Shown: in pieces, positions 7,637-16,262 of the stretch
How the letters are laid out: the number at the start of each line of letters is the position of its first letter
Position numbering within the stretch: position 1 is the stretch's first letter
Source: JAJNBD01 sp964471475
Lineage (GTDB): Bacteria; Pseudomonadota; Gammaproteobacteria; CAISUE01
Direction of reading: 5' to 3'
DNA length: 64,000 bases
NCBI GenBank assembly: GCA_964471475.1
Contig: CAYYFQ010000009.1
Location: 1 to 64,000, forward strand
Position numbers and translations under genes: made by a program
The notes under the pieces: generated by a model
Told to the model about the DNA's origin: nothing
Seen by the model: only the letters and a program-made list of their open reading frames with translations
The model's database searches: none

Positions 7637-9739
7637 GTGGCTCGTACAACACCCATAGGTAATTACCGTAACGTTGGTATTTCTGCGCATATTGATGCAG
7701 GTAAAACCACTACTACCGAACGTATTTTGTTTTATACAGGCGTCACACACAAAATTGGTGAAGTGCATGAGGGGGCTGCTACCATGGACTGGATGGAGCA
7801 AGAACAAGAGCGTGGTATTACTATTACTTCTGCCGCTACTACTGCGCATTGGAAAGGCATGGATAATCAATTTCCTCTTCATCGGATCAATATTATTGAT
7901 ACCCCCGGGCACGTAGATTTCACCATTGAAGTTGAGCGTTCTTTACGTGTACTCGATGGTGTTTGTGTTGTATTTTGTGCCGTAGGTGGTGTGCAACCTC
8001 AATCTGAAACGGTGTGGCGTCAAGCAAACAAATATCATGTTCCTCGTATTGCTTTTGTTAATAAAATGGATCGCGCAGGCGCCAACTTTTTAAATGTTGT
8101 CAAGCAAATGAAAGAGCGCTTAGGGGCGGTTGCTGTTCCTATTCAATTGCCTATCGGGGCTGAAGAAAATTTTGAAGGTGTGGTAGATCTTATTCGTATG
8201 AAAGCGATCTATTGGAATGAAAAAGATCAAGGTTTAACTTATGAAGCGCGCGATATTGCGCCCTCTATGCTTGAAGAGTGCAAAAAATGGCGAGAGCACA
8301 TGGTGGAAGCTGCGGCTGAAGGCTCTGAAGAACTCATGAATAAATATCTTGAAGAAGGAGATCTGTCAGAAGAAGAGATTCGTCAAGGGATACGTGAGCG
8401 TACCATTCGCAGTGAAATCGTTCCTACTGTTTGTGGTTCGGCATTCAAAAACAAAGGCGTGCAAGCCATGTTGGATGCCATTATTTATTATTTACCGGCT
8501 CCAAGTGATATTCCTCCAGTGAAAGGTATTTTACAAGATGGTGAGCCTGCTGAACGTAAAGCGCTTGACACAGAACCTTTTTCTGCATTGGTTTTCAAAA
8601 TTATGACGGACCCTTTTGTAGGAACTTTAACGTTTGTCCGTGTTTACTCTGGTGTATTAAATAGTGGTGACAGTGTATATAACTCTGTCAAAGATCAAAA
8701 AGAACGTATTGGTCGACTTGTACAAATGCATGCAAACACCCGAGAAGAAATCAAAGAAGTTCGTGCGGGTGATATTGCTGCGGTGGTTGGTTTAAAAACA
8801 GCGACGACGGGAGATACTTTATCTGCCGCTAATAACGTGATCATTCTTGAGCGTATGGAGTTTCCTGAGCCAGTGATTGCGGTAGCGGTTGAACCAAAAA
8901 CAAAAGCAGACCAAGAAAAAATGGGGATTGCCCTTAATAAGCTTGCTCAAGAGGATCCTTCTTTCCGTGTGCGTACAGATGAAGAGTCTGGTCAGACTAT
9001 TATTTCGGGAATGGGTGAATTACATTTAGAAATCATTGTGGATCGGATGAAGCGTGAATTTAATGTCGAAGCGAACGTAGGTAAGCCACAAGTCGCTTAT
9101 CGAGAAACCATCCGCAAATCAGTAGAACAAGAAGGCAAGTTTGTTCGTCAAAGTGGTGGTCGTGGTCAGTATGGTCATGTTTGGTTGCGTATTGAGCCGA
9201 AAGAAGCAGGTGCTGGTTTTGAATTTGTGAATGATATTGTGGGTGGTGTGGTTCCACGTGAATACGTGCCTGCAGTTGAAAAAGGTATTAAAGAACAAAT
9301 GCAAAATGGTGTGATCGCAGGTTACCCCGTAGTGGATGTCAAAGTTTCTTTGTTTGATGGTTCTTACCATGATGTCGACTCCAATGAAATGGCTTTTAAA
9401 ATTGCGGGTTCTATGGGTTTCAAAGAAGGCGCGAAAAAAGCACAACCTGTGGTGCTCGAGCCGATTATGAAAGTTGAAGTTATTACTCCTGAAGACTATA
9501 TGGGAGATGTAATTGGTGACTTAAATCGTCGTCGTGGCGTGATACAAGGTATGGATGACTCTCCTGCAGGACGCGTGGTATTAGCGGAAGTTCCTATGGC
9601 TGAAATGTTTGGGTATGCTACTGATCTCCGTTCGGCTACACAAGGTCGAGCGAGTTATTCCATGGAATTTGCAAAATATATGGAAGCACCCGCGAATGTG
9701 GCTGAAGCCATTATTGCTAAACGTACTCAAAAGGAATAA
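7637..9739 (+). CDS. fusA: Elongation factor G
   Basis: EF-G is the GTPase that drives ribosomal translocation and, with RRF, ribosome recycling. The 700-residue product has the G1 motif AHIDAGKTTTTER near residue 17, switch II DTPGHVDF, and NKMDR for guanine specificity. Domains II-V follow (for example GRGQYGHVWLRIEP and GDLNRRRGVIQGM). The start is GTG 7637, supported by AAGAGGT at 7623-7629. Length is standard. The gene that follows in most gammaproteobacteria, tuf, is absent; rpsJ and its own promoter come next. Confidence 0.98.
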   Translation: MARTTPIGNYRNVGISAHIDAGKTTTTERILFYTGVTHKIGEVHEGAATMDWMEQEQERGITITSAATTAHWKGMDNQFPLHRINIIDTPGHVDFTIEVERSLRVLDGVCVVFCAVGGVQPQSETVWRQANKYHVPRIAFVNKMDRAGANFLNVVKQMKERLGAVAVPIQLPIGAEENFEGVVDLIRMKAIYWNEKDQGLTYEARDIAPSMLEECKKWREHMVEAAAEGSEELMNKYLEEGDLSEEEIRQGIRERTIRSEIVPTVCGSAFKNKGVQAMLDAIIYYLPAPSDIPPVKGILQDGEPAERKALDTEPFSALVFKIMTDPFVGTLTFVRVYSGVLNSGDSVYNSVKDQKERIGRLVQMHANTREEIKEVRAGDIAAVVGLKTATTGDTLSAANNVIILERMEFPEPVIAVAVEPKTKADQEKMGIALNKLAQEDPSFRVRTDEESGQTIISGMGELHLEIIVDRMKREFNVEANVGKPQVAYRETIRKSVEQEGKFVRQSGGRGQYGHVWLRIEPKEAGAGFEFVNDIVGGVVPREYVPAVEKGIKEQMQNGVIAGYPVVDVKVSLFDGSYHDVDSNEMAFKIAGSMGFKEGAKKAQPVVLEPIMKVEVITPEDYMGDVIGDLNRRRGVIQGMDDSPAGRVVLAEVPMAEMFGYATDLRSATQGRASYSMEFAKYMEAPANVAEAIIAKRTQKE

Positions 9740-9756
9740 AAAAGTATAAAAAAGTG

Positions 9757-9785
9757 TTGTAATGAAAAAAAATCCCTGCTATAAT
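9757..9785 (+). promoter_or_regulatory. Sigma-70 promoter of the S10 operon
   Basis: TTGTAA (9757-9762) and a perfect TATAAT (9780-9785) are 17 bases apart. Transcription would start near 9792, leaving a leader of only about 46 bases before ATG 9838. That is much shorter than the E. coli S10 leader bound by L4, so L4-type autoregulation as in E. coli is unlikely here. Confidence 0.8.
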
Positions 9786-9837
9786 GCAAGGCTTTTCCGA
9801 AAATTGTTAGTTTAACGTTATTTAACAGGTTAATCGT

Positions 9838-10341
9838 ATGACGCAGTCTACTGCAAATGAAAAAACGCATGAAAATATGAAAGATGCATCCGTAGGTTCG
9901 ACAAAAAAAACCACGTCAACAAAAACTGTGAAAAAAGCGGCTAAAAGTAGCGCAGTTTCTGCAAAAGCCACCGCAGTCAAAGCAGGTGCAACTTCTCCAA
10001 AAGCTGGGTCAGGCGCTTCTCAATCTAAATCATTGAAGCAACGTATTCGCATACGACTTAAAGCTTATGATTATAAAATTATTGAGCAATCTGCGAAAGA
10101 AATTGTGAATACTGCTAAGCGTACAGGATCACAAATTTGTGGTCCTATACCATTGCCAACAAAAATCGAAAAGTTAACTATTTTAGTTTCGCCTCATGTA
10201 GATAAAGATGCGCGCGATCAGCTAGAAATCCGTACTCACTTACGTTTACTTGATATTATTGCGCCTACTGATAAAACAGTAGATGCATTAATGAAGTTAG
10301 ATTTGGCGGCAGGTGTTGATGTAGAAATTAGTGTGGATTAA
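9838..10341 (+). CDS. rpsJ: 30S ribosomal protein S10 with long N-terminal extension
   Basis: S10 is a 30S head protein that also binds NusB and NusG. The last ~102 residues (from LKQRIRIRLKAYDY, residue 66) are ordinary S10 through DLAAGVDVEISVD. In front lie about 65 extra residues rich in Lys, Ala, Ser and Thr (for example KKTTSTKTVKKAAKSS), low in complexity and strongly basic. The upstream promoter fixes the transcript 5' end before ATG 9838. The only in-frame starts nearer the core, such as TTG 10033, have no Shine-Dalgarno sequence. The extension is thus probably translated. Normal S10 is about 103 residues. Confidence 0.95.
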   Translation: MTQSTANEKTHENMKDASVGSTKKTTSTKTVKKAAKSSAVSAKATAVKAGATSPKAGSGASQSKSLKQRIRIRLKAYDYKIIEQSAKEIVNTAKRTGSQICGPIPLPTKIEKLTILVSPHVDKDARDQLEIRTHLRLLDIIAPTDKTVDALMKLDLAAGVDVEISVD

Positions 10342-10373
10342 TTCACTGAACAGAATATATAAAAGGTTTCGTT

Positions 10374-11009
10374 ATGAGTTTAGGTTTAGTAGGTCGCAAA
10401 TGCGGCATGTCAAGAGTCTTTGATGAGTCGGGCGTTTCTTTGCCTGTGACAGTGATTGAAGTGCTTGATCAAAAAGTAAGTCAAGTAAAAGATAAAGACT
10501 ATACGGCTATTCAAGTAGCTTACGGAAATAAGAAAAATCGTAAAGTGACGAATGCATTGAAAGGGCACTACGCCAAAGCTGCCATTGAGCCTGGTTTAGG
10601 ATTAATGGAGTTTCGTTTAGATGACGTCAGTAGTTATAAAGCAGGCGATGAAATTAAAATAGATCTCTTTGCTAAAGGTCAATTCGTTGATGTGTTTGGT
10701 GTAAGTCGAGGAAAAGGATTTGCGGGGACTATTAAACGTCATAATTTTTCTATGGGTGATGCTACGCACGGTAACTCTTTATCGCATCGTGCGCCAGGTT
10801 CTATCGGGCAACGTCAATCGCCAGGACGTGTATTTAAAGGTAAAAAAATGGCTGGTCGCATGGGTGGTAAGCGAGTGGCGGTACAAAACCTTGAAGTCGT
10901 TCAAGTATTACCTGAAAAGAAAGTAGTACTAGTTAAAGGTGCTGTGCCTGGTGCCCCTGGTGGTTTGGTCGTCATTAAGCCTGCAGTTAAAACAGCGAAT
11001 AAAGGTTAA
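10374..11009 (+). CDS. rplC: 50S ribosomal protein L3
   Basis: L3 is an early-assembly 23S rRNA-binding protein reaching the peptidyl-transferase centre. The 211-residue product begins SLGLVGRKCGMSRVF and carries the long loop GSIGQRQSPGRVFKGKKMAG, whose glutamine is the target of the PrmB methylase in related bacteria. AAAGG precedes ATG 10374. It is the second gene of the S10 operon, 32 bases after rpsJ. Confidence 0.98.
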   Translation: MSLGLVGRKCGMSRVFDESGVSLPVTVIEVLDQKVSQVKDKDYTAIQVAYGNKKNRKVTNALKGHYAKAAIEPGLGLMEFRLDDVSSYKAGDEIKIDLFAKGQFVDVFGVSRGKGFAGTIKRHNFSMGDATHGNSLSHRAPGSIGQRQSPGRVFKGKKMAGRMGGKRVAVQNLEVVQVLPEKKVVLVKGAVPGAPGGLVVIKPAVKTANKG

Positions 11010-11019
11010 GGGTAATAGC

Positions 11020-11637
11020 ATGCAAGTTCAATCTTTAAATTTAGATAACAAAAAAGCTACTTCGTTTGAAGTGATGGATGACTTTTTTAACGCACCTTAT
11101 CGTGAGTCTTTGATTCATCAGGTGGTGACGGCGTATCAAGCGGGTGCGCGAGCTGGTACTAAACAACAAAAAACACGTGCTGAAGTGAGAGGTGGTGGTG
11201 CTAAACCCTGGAAGCAAAAAGGATCAGGTCGCGCGCGTGCTGGTACTACACGTGGTCCTATTTGGCGTAAGGGTGGTGTGACTTTTGCCGCTCGTCCACA
11301 AGATCATTCACAAAAAGTTAATAAAAAAATGTATCGAGTGGCTATCCAATCGATAGTTTCTGAATTATTACGTACGGGTCGCTTAATGATTGTTGATAAA
11401 ATCGATGTGAGCGAACCTAAAACTAAAGCAGCTTTAGCGCTGTTGGCTAATTTTGATTCACGGAATGTCTTATTAATTCCAGAAGAAATTACTGAATCAC
11501 TTTATTTGGCGGTAAGAAATCTACATCAAGTAGGTTTATGTGATGTTTATTCAATTGATCCTGTAAGTCTAGTTCGTTTTGAAAAAATTATTATGACGCC
11601 TGAATCTATTCGTCAATTACAGGAACAATTTGTATGA
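11020..11637 (+). CDS. rplD: 50S ribosomal protein L4
   Basis: L4 lines the exit tunnel and in E. coli also represses the S10 operon. The true start is ATG 11020 (MQVQSLNLDNKKAT), 10 bases after rplC; a longer open frame reaching back into rplC is not credible. The 205-residue protein has the tunnel loop motif KPWKQKGSGRARAGTTRGPIWRKGG (read in two parts, residues ~63-87). The stop overlaps the rplW ATG by four bases. Length agrees with E. coli L4 (201). Confidence 0.97.
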   Translation: MQVQSLNLDNKKATSFEVMDDFFNAPYRESLIHQVVTAYQAGARAGTKQQKTRAEVRGGGAKPWKQKGSGRARAGTTRGPIWRKGGVTFAARPQDHSQKVNKKMYRVAIQSIVSELLRTGRLMIVDKIDVSEPKTKAALALLANFDSRNVLLIPEEITESLYLAVRNLHQVGLCDVYSIDPVSLVRFEKIIMTPESIRQLQEQFV

Positions 11638-11936
11638 GTACTCAACATCACTTAACACAAATCATTATCGCGCCGGTAGTGACAGAAAAATCTCATCGCT
11701 TAACTGAAACACAAAAAACAATTGTTTTTAAAGTGCAACCTAAAGCTTCTAAAGCGCAAATTTCGGAAGCTATAGAAAAATTATTTGATGTAAAAGTTGC
11801 GCAAGTGCGCACTGTTTCTATCAAAGGGAAAACAAAAACTTTTGCAGGCAAGGTAGGTAAGCGCGCTAATATTAAAAAAGCATACGTTACGTTAAAAGAA
11901 GGTTTTGATATTAATTTTGCAGCACAAGCACAATAG
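11634..11936 (+). CDS. rplW: 50S ribosomal protein L23
   Basis: L23 sits at the tunnel exit and docks trigger factor and SRP. The 100-residue product has the family opening IIIAPVVTEKSHRLTE and the C-terminal part VRTVSIKGKTKTFAGKVG. ATG 11634 overlaps the rplD stop (ATGA), so translation is coupled. Length is standard. Confidence 0.97.
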   Translation: MSTQHHLTQIIIAPVVTEKSHRLTETQKTIVFKVQPKASKAQISEAIEKLFDVKVAQVRTVSIKGKTKTFAGKVGKRANIKKAYVTLKEGFDINFAAQAQ

Positions 11937-11956
11937 ATGATTCAAGGTAAAATATT

Positions 11957-12790
11957 ATGGCAATAGTTAAAACTCGTCCCACCTCTCCTGGTAGACGTTT
12001 CGTTATTAAAATAGTACGTGGTGCTTTGTCAAAAGCAGTGCGTCCTCCTAAGGGTTTAAAAGCTAAATTAAAATCGAACGCGGGTCGTAACAACACAGGA
12101 CGTATTACCGTCCGACATATGGGAGGCGGTCATAAACGTACTTATCGTCTTATCGATTTTAAACGTACTAAAGATGGTATTCCAGCTACGGTTGAATCGA
12201 TTCAATATGACCCCAATCGTTCTGCCAATATTGCTTTACTATTGTATGCGGATGGCGAGCGTCGATACATTTTATGCCCACGCGGTTTAGAAGTTGGAGC
12301 TAAGGTGCAATCGGGTAGTGATGCTCCTATTGTGATAGGTAATTCGATGGAATTAAAAGATCTTCCTATTGGTACGGTAGTGCATAATATTGAATTGAAG
12401 CCTGGTAAAGGCGGTCAGTTGGCAAGATCTGCAGGGGCTTCCGCTCAATTGATTTCAAAAGATGGTGGGTATGCAGTTATTCGTTTGAAGTCTGGTGAAA
12501 CGCGTAAAATATTAGTGAAAGCGCGTGCTACGATTGGCGAAGTAGGTAATGAAGAGCACAACCTTATTTCTTTGGGTAAAGCAGGTGCTAAAAGATGGCG
12601 TGGTGTAAGGCCGACGGTACGTGGTGTGGCCATGAATCCAGTTGACCATCCGCATGGTGGTGGGGAAGGAAAAACTTCAGGAGGGCGTCATCCTGTTACT
12701 CCGTGGGGTATTGCAACAAAAGGTTATAAGACGCGTAGTAATAAGCGCACTTCAAATATGATTATTAGCAAAAGAAAAGGTAGGGGATAA
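11957..12790 (+). CDS. rplB: 50S ribosomal protein L2
   Basis: L2 helps join the subunits and supports peptidyl transfer. The 277-residue protein contains the conserved C-terminal block VRGVAMNPVDHPHGGGEG, with the functionally important histidine of the HPHGGG segment, and the RNA-binding segment RNNTGRITVRHMGGGHKR. The start is ATG 11957 after AAGGT. Fourth in the S10 operon in canonical order. Confidence 0.98.
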   Translation: MAIVKTRPTSPGRRFVIKIVRGALSKAVRPPKGLKAKLKSNAGRNNTGRITVRHMGGGHKRTYRLIDFKRTKDGIPATVESIQYDPNRSANIALLLYADGERRYILCPRGLEVGAKVQSGSDAPIVIGNSMELKDLPIGTVVHNIELKPGKGGQLARSAGASAQLISKDGGYAVIRLKSGETRKILVKARATIGEVGNEEHNLISLGKAGAKRWRGVRPTVRGVAMNPVDHPHGGGEGKTSGGRHPVTPWGIATKGYKTRSNKRTSNMIISKRKGRG

Positions 12791-12793
12791 TTT

Positions 12794-13087
12794 GTGGCTC
12801 GTTCATTAAAAAAAGGTCCGTATATTGATCATCACTTGTTAAATAAAGTACTTGATTCTGTTGAAACGTCGAATAAAAAACCAATCAAAACCTGGTCACG
12901 TCGTTCAATCATTATGCCAGAAATGATTGGTTTAACACTGAACGTTCATAATGGAAAAGTTTTTATCCCTGTGTTTGTAACTGAAAATATGGTGGGTCAT
13001 AAGTTGGGTGAGTTTGCTCCTACACGCACGTTCAAAGGGCATTCGGGTGTAGATAAAAAAGCGGCAGATGCTAAGAAAGGTGAATAA
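12794..13087 (+). CDS. rpsS: 30S ribosomal protein S19
   Basis: S19 is a 30S head protein near the A site, in complex with S13. The 97-residue product begins ARSLKKGPYIDHHLL and holds TWSRRSIIMPEMIGL and GHKLGEFAPTRTFKGH, all diagnostic. Translation starts at GTG 12794, three bases after the rplB stop, with AGGGGATAA as the ribosome site inside the rplB end. Confidence 0.98.
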   Translation: MARSLKKGPYIDHHLLNKVLDSVETSNKKPIKTWSRRSIIMPEMIGLTLNVHNGKVFIPVFVTENMVGHKLGEFAPTRTFKGHSGVDKKAADAKKGE

Positions 13088-13088
13088 T

Positions 13089-13430
13089 ATGGCAACAACA
13101 CAAGCAAAATTAACTAACGCTCGCGTATCTCCGCAAAAAGCACGTTTAGTTGCTGATCAGATTCGTGGAAAATCAGTAGACAATGCGTTAGATGTTTTAA
13201 ATTTTGGATTACAAAAAAGCCATGAGCTTTTCAGAAAATTATTAAATTCAGCTATCGCAAATGCAGAAAATAATTTTTCTGCAGATGTTGATGACTTAAA
13301 AATTACTGAAGTGACGGTTGATGCTGGTTCTACATTAAAGAGAATGCATCCACGAGCAAAGGGGCGGGGTAATCGCATTTTAAAGCGTACTTCACATATT
13401 AAGATTGTTCTCCAAGAAGAGGCGAGGTAA
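13089..13430 (+). CDS. rplV: 50S ribosomal protein L22
   Basis: L22 lines the exit tunnel with its long hairpin. The real start is ATG 13089 (MATTQAKLTNARVSPQKARL), right after rpsS; an upstream in-frame ATG lies inside rpsS. The 113-residue product contains ARVSPQKARLVADQIRGK and the hairpin region LKRMHPRAKGRGNRILKRTSH, typical of the family. rpsC follows 2 bases later. Confidence 0.97.
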   Translation: MATTQAKLTNARVSPQKARLVADQIRGKSVDNALDVLNFGLQKSHELFRKLLNSAIANAENNFSADVDDLKITEVTVDAGSTLKRMHPRAKGRGNRILKRTSHIKIVLQEEAR

Positions 13431-13432
13431 AA

Positions 13433-14077
13433 ATGGGGCAGAAAGTTCATCCGGTCGGTATGCGACTCGGAGCAAGAAAAATTAAAGACTGGTCGTCTAA
13501 ATGGTATGCGCATGGTAAAAAGTTTTCTGAAACTTTAATTTCTGACCATAAAGCACGTTTGTTTTTACAAAAAGAATTTGCAGCAGCAGGGATTGCCAGA
13601 ATCGTTATTGAGCGTTTAACAAAAACAGCAAAAATAGTTATTTTTGCGGCAAAGCCTGGCATTATTATTGGTAAAAAAGGCGAAGACATTGAAAAAGTTC
13701 GTCAAAAATTGTCTCAATTATTAGGTGTGCAAGTGCACATTAATATTGAAGAGGTGAAAAAGCCAGAGGTAAACGCTAAGTTGATTGCTGATTCCATTTG
13801 TCAACAACTTGAACGTCGTGTGATGTTTAGACGAGCAATGAAAAAAGCAGTGAATGCTGCTTTAAAAGCAGGAGCTAAAGGAATTAAAATTACTGTTTCT
13901 GGTCGTTTAGGCGGTGCCGAAATTGCACGGACAGAATGGTATCGAGAAGGACGTGTTCCTTTGCACACCTTACGAGCAGACATCGATTATGCTTTGTCAG
14001 AAGCAAAAACCACCTATGGCATTATTGGGGTGAAAGTTTGGGTTTACAAAGGCGATGTTTTTGAAACCACCGAATAA
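13433..14077 (+). CDS. rpsC: 30S ribosomal protein S3
   Basis: S3 forms part of the mRNA entry channel. The 214-residue product begins GQKVHPVGMRLG, carries a KH domain with the GKKGEDIEKVR loop (about residues 81-91), and the C-terminal GRLGGAEIARTEWYREGRVPLHTLRAD (in parts). The extended C-terminal tail of E. coli S3 is shorter here. It starts at ATG 13433 just after rplV. Confidence 0.98.
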   Translation: MGQKVHPVGMRLGARKIKDWSSKWYAHGKKFSETLISDHKARLFLQKEFAAAGIARIVIERLTKTAKIVIFAAKPGIIIGKKGEDIEKVRQKLSQLLGVQVHINIEEVKKPEVNAKLIADSICQQLERRVMFRRAMKKAVNAALKAGAKGIKITVSGRLGGAEIARTEWYREGRVPLHTLRADIDYALSEAKTTYGIIGVKVWVYKGDVFETTE

Positions 14078-14100
14078 ATTTTATTGAGTAAAGTGTCATC

Positions 14101-14514
14101 ATGTTGCAACCTAAAAGAACGAAGTTTCGTAAGCAGTTTAAGGGAAGAAATCGAGGAATGGCTACGAGTGGTGCTCGAGTCAGCTTTGGCCAATTTGGCT
14201 TAAAAAGCACCGAGGCTGGCAGAATTACTGCTCGTCAAATTGAAGCCGCACGTCGTGCGATGACTCGATATATTAAACGGGGCGGTAAAGTTTGGATTCG
14301 TATTTTTCCAGACAAACCCATTACTAAAAAACCATTGGAAGTTCGTCAAGGTAAGGGTAAGGGGAATGTCGAATATTGGGTAGCGGTTATTCAGCCTGGC
14401 AAAATGTTGTTTGAGCTTGAAGGTATTCCTGAAAATGTAGCGCGTGAAGCTTTTACACTTGCTGCTGCCAAGCTACCGTTAAAAACTGTATTTGAGATTA
14501 GGACATTATTGTAA
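14101..14514 (+). CDS. rplP: 50S ribosomal protein L16
   Basis: L16 binds near the A-site tRNA and completes the peptidyl-transferase region. The 137-residue product begins MLQPKRTKFRKQFKGRNRG and carries FGQFGLKSTEAGRITARQIEAARRA and the substrate-loop arginine region GKGKGNVEYWVAV. Start ATG 14101. Its stop shares one base with the rpmC start. Length matches E. coli (136). Confidence 0.98.
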   Translation: MLQPKRTKFRKQFKGRNRGMATSGARVSFGQFGLKSTEAGRITARQIEAARRAMTRYIKRGGKVWIRIFPDKPITKKPLEVRQGKGKGNVEYWVAVIQPGKMLFELEGIPENVAREAFTLAAAKLPLKTVFEIRTLL

Positions 14515-14711
14515 TGAGTAAGAAAAAAAACTATGCTGAGCTTTCTTCAGAGGCATTAAAAAATGAATTAACAAGTTTATTAAAAGAACGTTTTAATATT
14601 CATATGCAAAAAGTCAGCGGCCAAGCAGTCAAAACGCATTTATTGCGTGAAATTCGCAAAAATGTGGCGCGCATCAAAATGTTGTTAGCGATGAAAGGGG
14701 TAAAAGTATGA
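14514..14711 (+). CDS. rpmC: 50S ribosomal protein L29
   Basis: L29 is a small helical hairpin at the tunnel exit. The 65-residue product has LKNELTSLLKERFNIHMQ and the C-terminal RKNVARIKMLL that define the family. It overlaps rplP by one base and rpsQ by four, so all three are coupled in translation. Confidence 0.95.
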   Translation: MSKKKNYAELSSEALKNELTSLLKERFNIHMQKVSGQAVKTHLLREIRKNVARIKMLLAMKGVKV

Positions 14712-14980
14712 CAACAACAGCGACTACAAAAAAACATCAGCAACCGCTCATGGGTAAAGTAATTAGTAACAAAATGGAAAAAACGATCGTCGTACGTATC
14801 GATGATATTATGAAAGATCCTACGTATAAAAAATATGTGAAACGTTACCGTCATGTGATGGCGCATGATAATGAGAATCAATGCAATATCGGCGATACAG
14901 TAATGATTTCTCAGGCTAAGCCTTATTCTCGAAAAAAAGCTTGGACCTTGGTAAAAATAATCGAAAACGCTAAAGTGTAA
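14708..14980 (+). CDS. rpsQ: 30S ribosomal protein S17
   Basis: S17 is an OB-fold 16S rRNA-binding protein needed early in 30S assembly. The 90-residue product contains GKVISNKMEKTIVVRID, the tract YKKYVKRYRHVMAHDNEN and IGDTVMISQAKPYSRKKAW, all typical. ATG 14708 overlaps the rpmC stop. This is the last gene of the classic S10 operon. Confidence 0.97.
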   Translation: MTTTATTKKHQQPLMGKVISNKMEKTIVVRIDDIMKDPTYKKYVKRYRHVMAHDNENQCNIGDTVMISQAKPYSRKKAWTLVKIIENAKV

Positions 14981-14989
14981 GGTGAAGTT

Positions 14990-15358
14990 ATGATTCAAAT
15001 GCAATCGGAAATGGATGTTGCCGACAATAGTGGTGCTAAACGTGTGATGTGTATTAAAGTCTTAGGGGGCTCGCATCGTCGTTATGCTTCTGTCGGCGAC
15101 ATTATACGGGTGAGTATTAAAGATGCAGTACCCCGTGGCAAAGTTAAAAAAGGGGATGTCTATTTTGCGGTGATTGTCCGTACAAAAAAAGGCATTCGCA
15201 GAACGGATGGATCGGCGATACGTTTTGACTCAAACTCAGTAGTGTTATTAAACGCACAACATCAACCAATTGGTACGCGTGTTTTTGGGCCAGTATTGCG
15301 TGAGTTGCGTAGTGAAAAATTTATGAAAATTATTTCACTTGCTGAAGAAGTTATTTAG
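14990..15358 (+). CDS. rplN: 50S ribosomal protein L14
   Basis: L14 lies at the subunit interface. The 122-residue product begins MIQMQSEMDVADNSGAKRVMCIKVLGG and contains the basic tract RTKKGIRRTDGSAIRFD. Length equals the family standard. Start ATG 14990 after AGGTGAAG. It opens the spc operon segment, only 9 bases after rpsQ, so both segments appear to be one transcription unit. Confidence 0.98.
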   Translation: MIQMQSEMDVADNSGAKRVMCIKVLGGSHRRYASVGDIIRVSIKDAVPRGKVKKGDVYFAVIVRTKKGIRRTDGSAIRFDSNSVVLLNAQHQPIGTRVFGPVLRELRSEKFMKIISLAEEVI

Positions 15359-15388
15359 AACTATTTATAAAGAATCAGAGAGGGGATT

Positions 15389-15718
15389 GTGAATAAAATT
15401 AAAGTAGGGGATGAGGTACAAATCATCGCCGGTCGAGATAAAGGCAAAAGAGGGAAAGTGCTGAAGTTTTTCATCAAGAAAGGCATCAAGCGCGTTGTGG
15501 TGGAAGGTGTCAACATGGTTAAAAAACATGTTCGCCCTAATCCACAGCTCAATGTTCAAGGAGGTATTGTTGAGCAAGAATCCAGTCTGGATTATTCCAA
15601 TATTGCTTTGTTTGATGTGCAATCTGGCAAACCTGGAAAAGTAGGTATTAAATACACAGAAGACGGCAAAAAAGTCCGTTATTTTAAATCAACTAATCAA
15701 GTAATCGAACAGGCGTAA
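15389..15718 (+). CDS. rplX: 50S ribosomal protein L24
   Basis: L24 initiates 50S assembly. The 109-residue product contains the KOW motif VGDEVQIIAGRDKGKRGKVL near the N-terminus and VEGVNMVKKHVRPNPQ, both diagnostic. The start is GTG 15389, supported by AGAGGGG at 15379-15385. rplE follows 2 bases after the stop. Confidence 0.96.
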   Translation: MNKIKVGDEVQIIAGRDKGKRGKVLKFFIKKGIKRVVVEGVNMVKKHVRPNPQLNVQGGIVEQESSLDYSNIALFDVQSGKPGKVGIKYTEDGKKVRYFKSTNQVIEQA

Positions 15719-15720
15719 CT

Positions 15721-16260
15721 ATGACAGAGTTCGAAAATTTATATAAAACTAAAATTGTCTCTGCTTTACAAAAACAATTTAAGTATAAAAATGTATTAAT
15801 GGTTCCTAAGATTGAGAAAATTACCCTCAATATGGGAGTTGGGGAAGCGGCGGCAGATAAAAAACACTTAAACAGTGCGCTCAATTTATTAACGAAGATT
15901 TCTGGCCAAAAACCGGTGGTTACTAAAGCTAAAAATTCGATTGCAGGCTTTAAGATTCGTGAGGAATGGCCTATTGGTTGTAAAGTCACATTGCGTCGTA
16001 AGCGCATGTATGAATTTTTGGAGCGCTTGATTACCGTAGCAATTCCTAGGATACGAGATTTTCGTGGTTTAAAATCTAATTTAGATGGCCGTGGAAATTA
16101 CTCAATGGGCTTAAGGGATTGTTCTGTATTTCCAGAAATTAATTATGAAGATATGGATACCCTGTTGGGGATGGATGTAACTATTACTACTTCGGCTAAA
16201 ACAGATGCAGAAGCTAAAGTATTATTACTTAATTTTGATTTTCCTTTTAGAGATCGTTAA
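15721..16260 (+). CDS. rplE: 50S ribosomal protein L5
   Basis: L5 binds 5S rRNA and contacts the P-site tRNA. The 179-residue product carries KIEKITLNMGVGEA, TKAKNSIAGFKIREEWPIGCKVTLR (in parts) and the C-terminal block GMDVTITTSAKTDAEAK, as in the family. ATG 15721 lies 2 bases after rplX. Length equals E. coli L5. Confidence 0.98.
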   Translation: MTEFENLYKTKIVSALQKQFKYKNVLMVPKIEKITLNMGVGEAAADKKHLNSALNLLTKISGQKPVVTKAKNSIAGFKIREEWPIGCKVTLRRKRMYEFLERLITVAIPRIRDFRGLKSNLDGRGNYSMGLRDCSVFPEINYEDMDTLLGMDVTITTSAKTDAEAKVLLLNFDFPFRDR

Positions 16261-16262
16261 AA

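Noticed and set aside
10939..11019. Upstream extension of rplD into rplC
   Set aside because: L4 starts MQVQSLNLDNKKAT at 11020; the earlier part is a shadow of rplC.
14022..15004. Antisense open frames in the ribosomal cluster
   Set aside because: Shadows of highly conserved genes; no independent signals.
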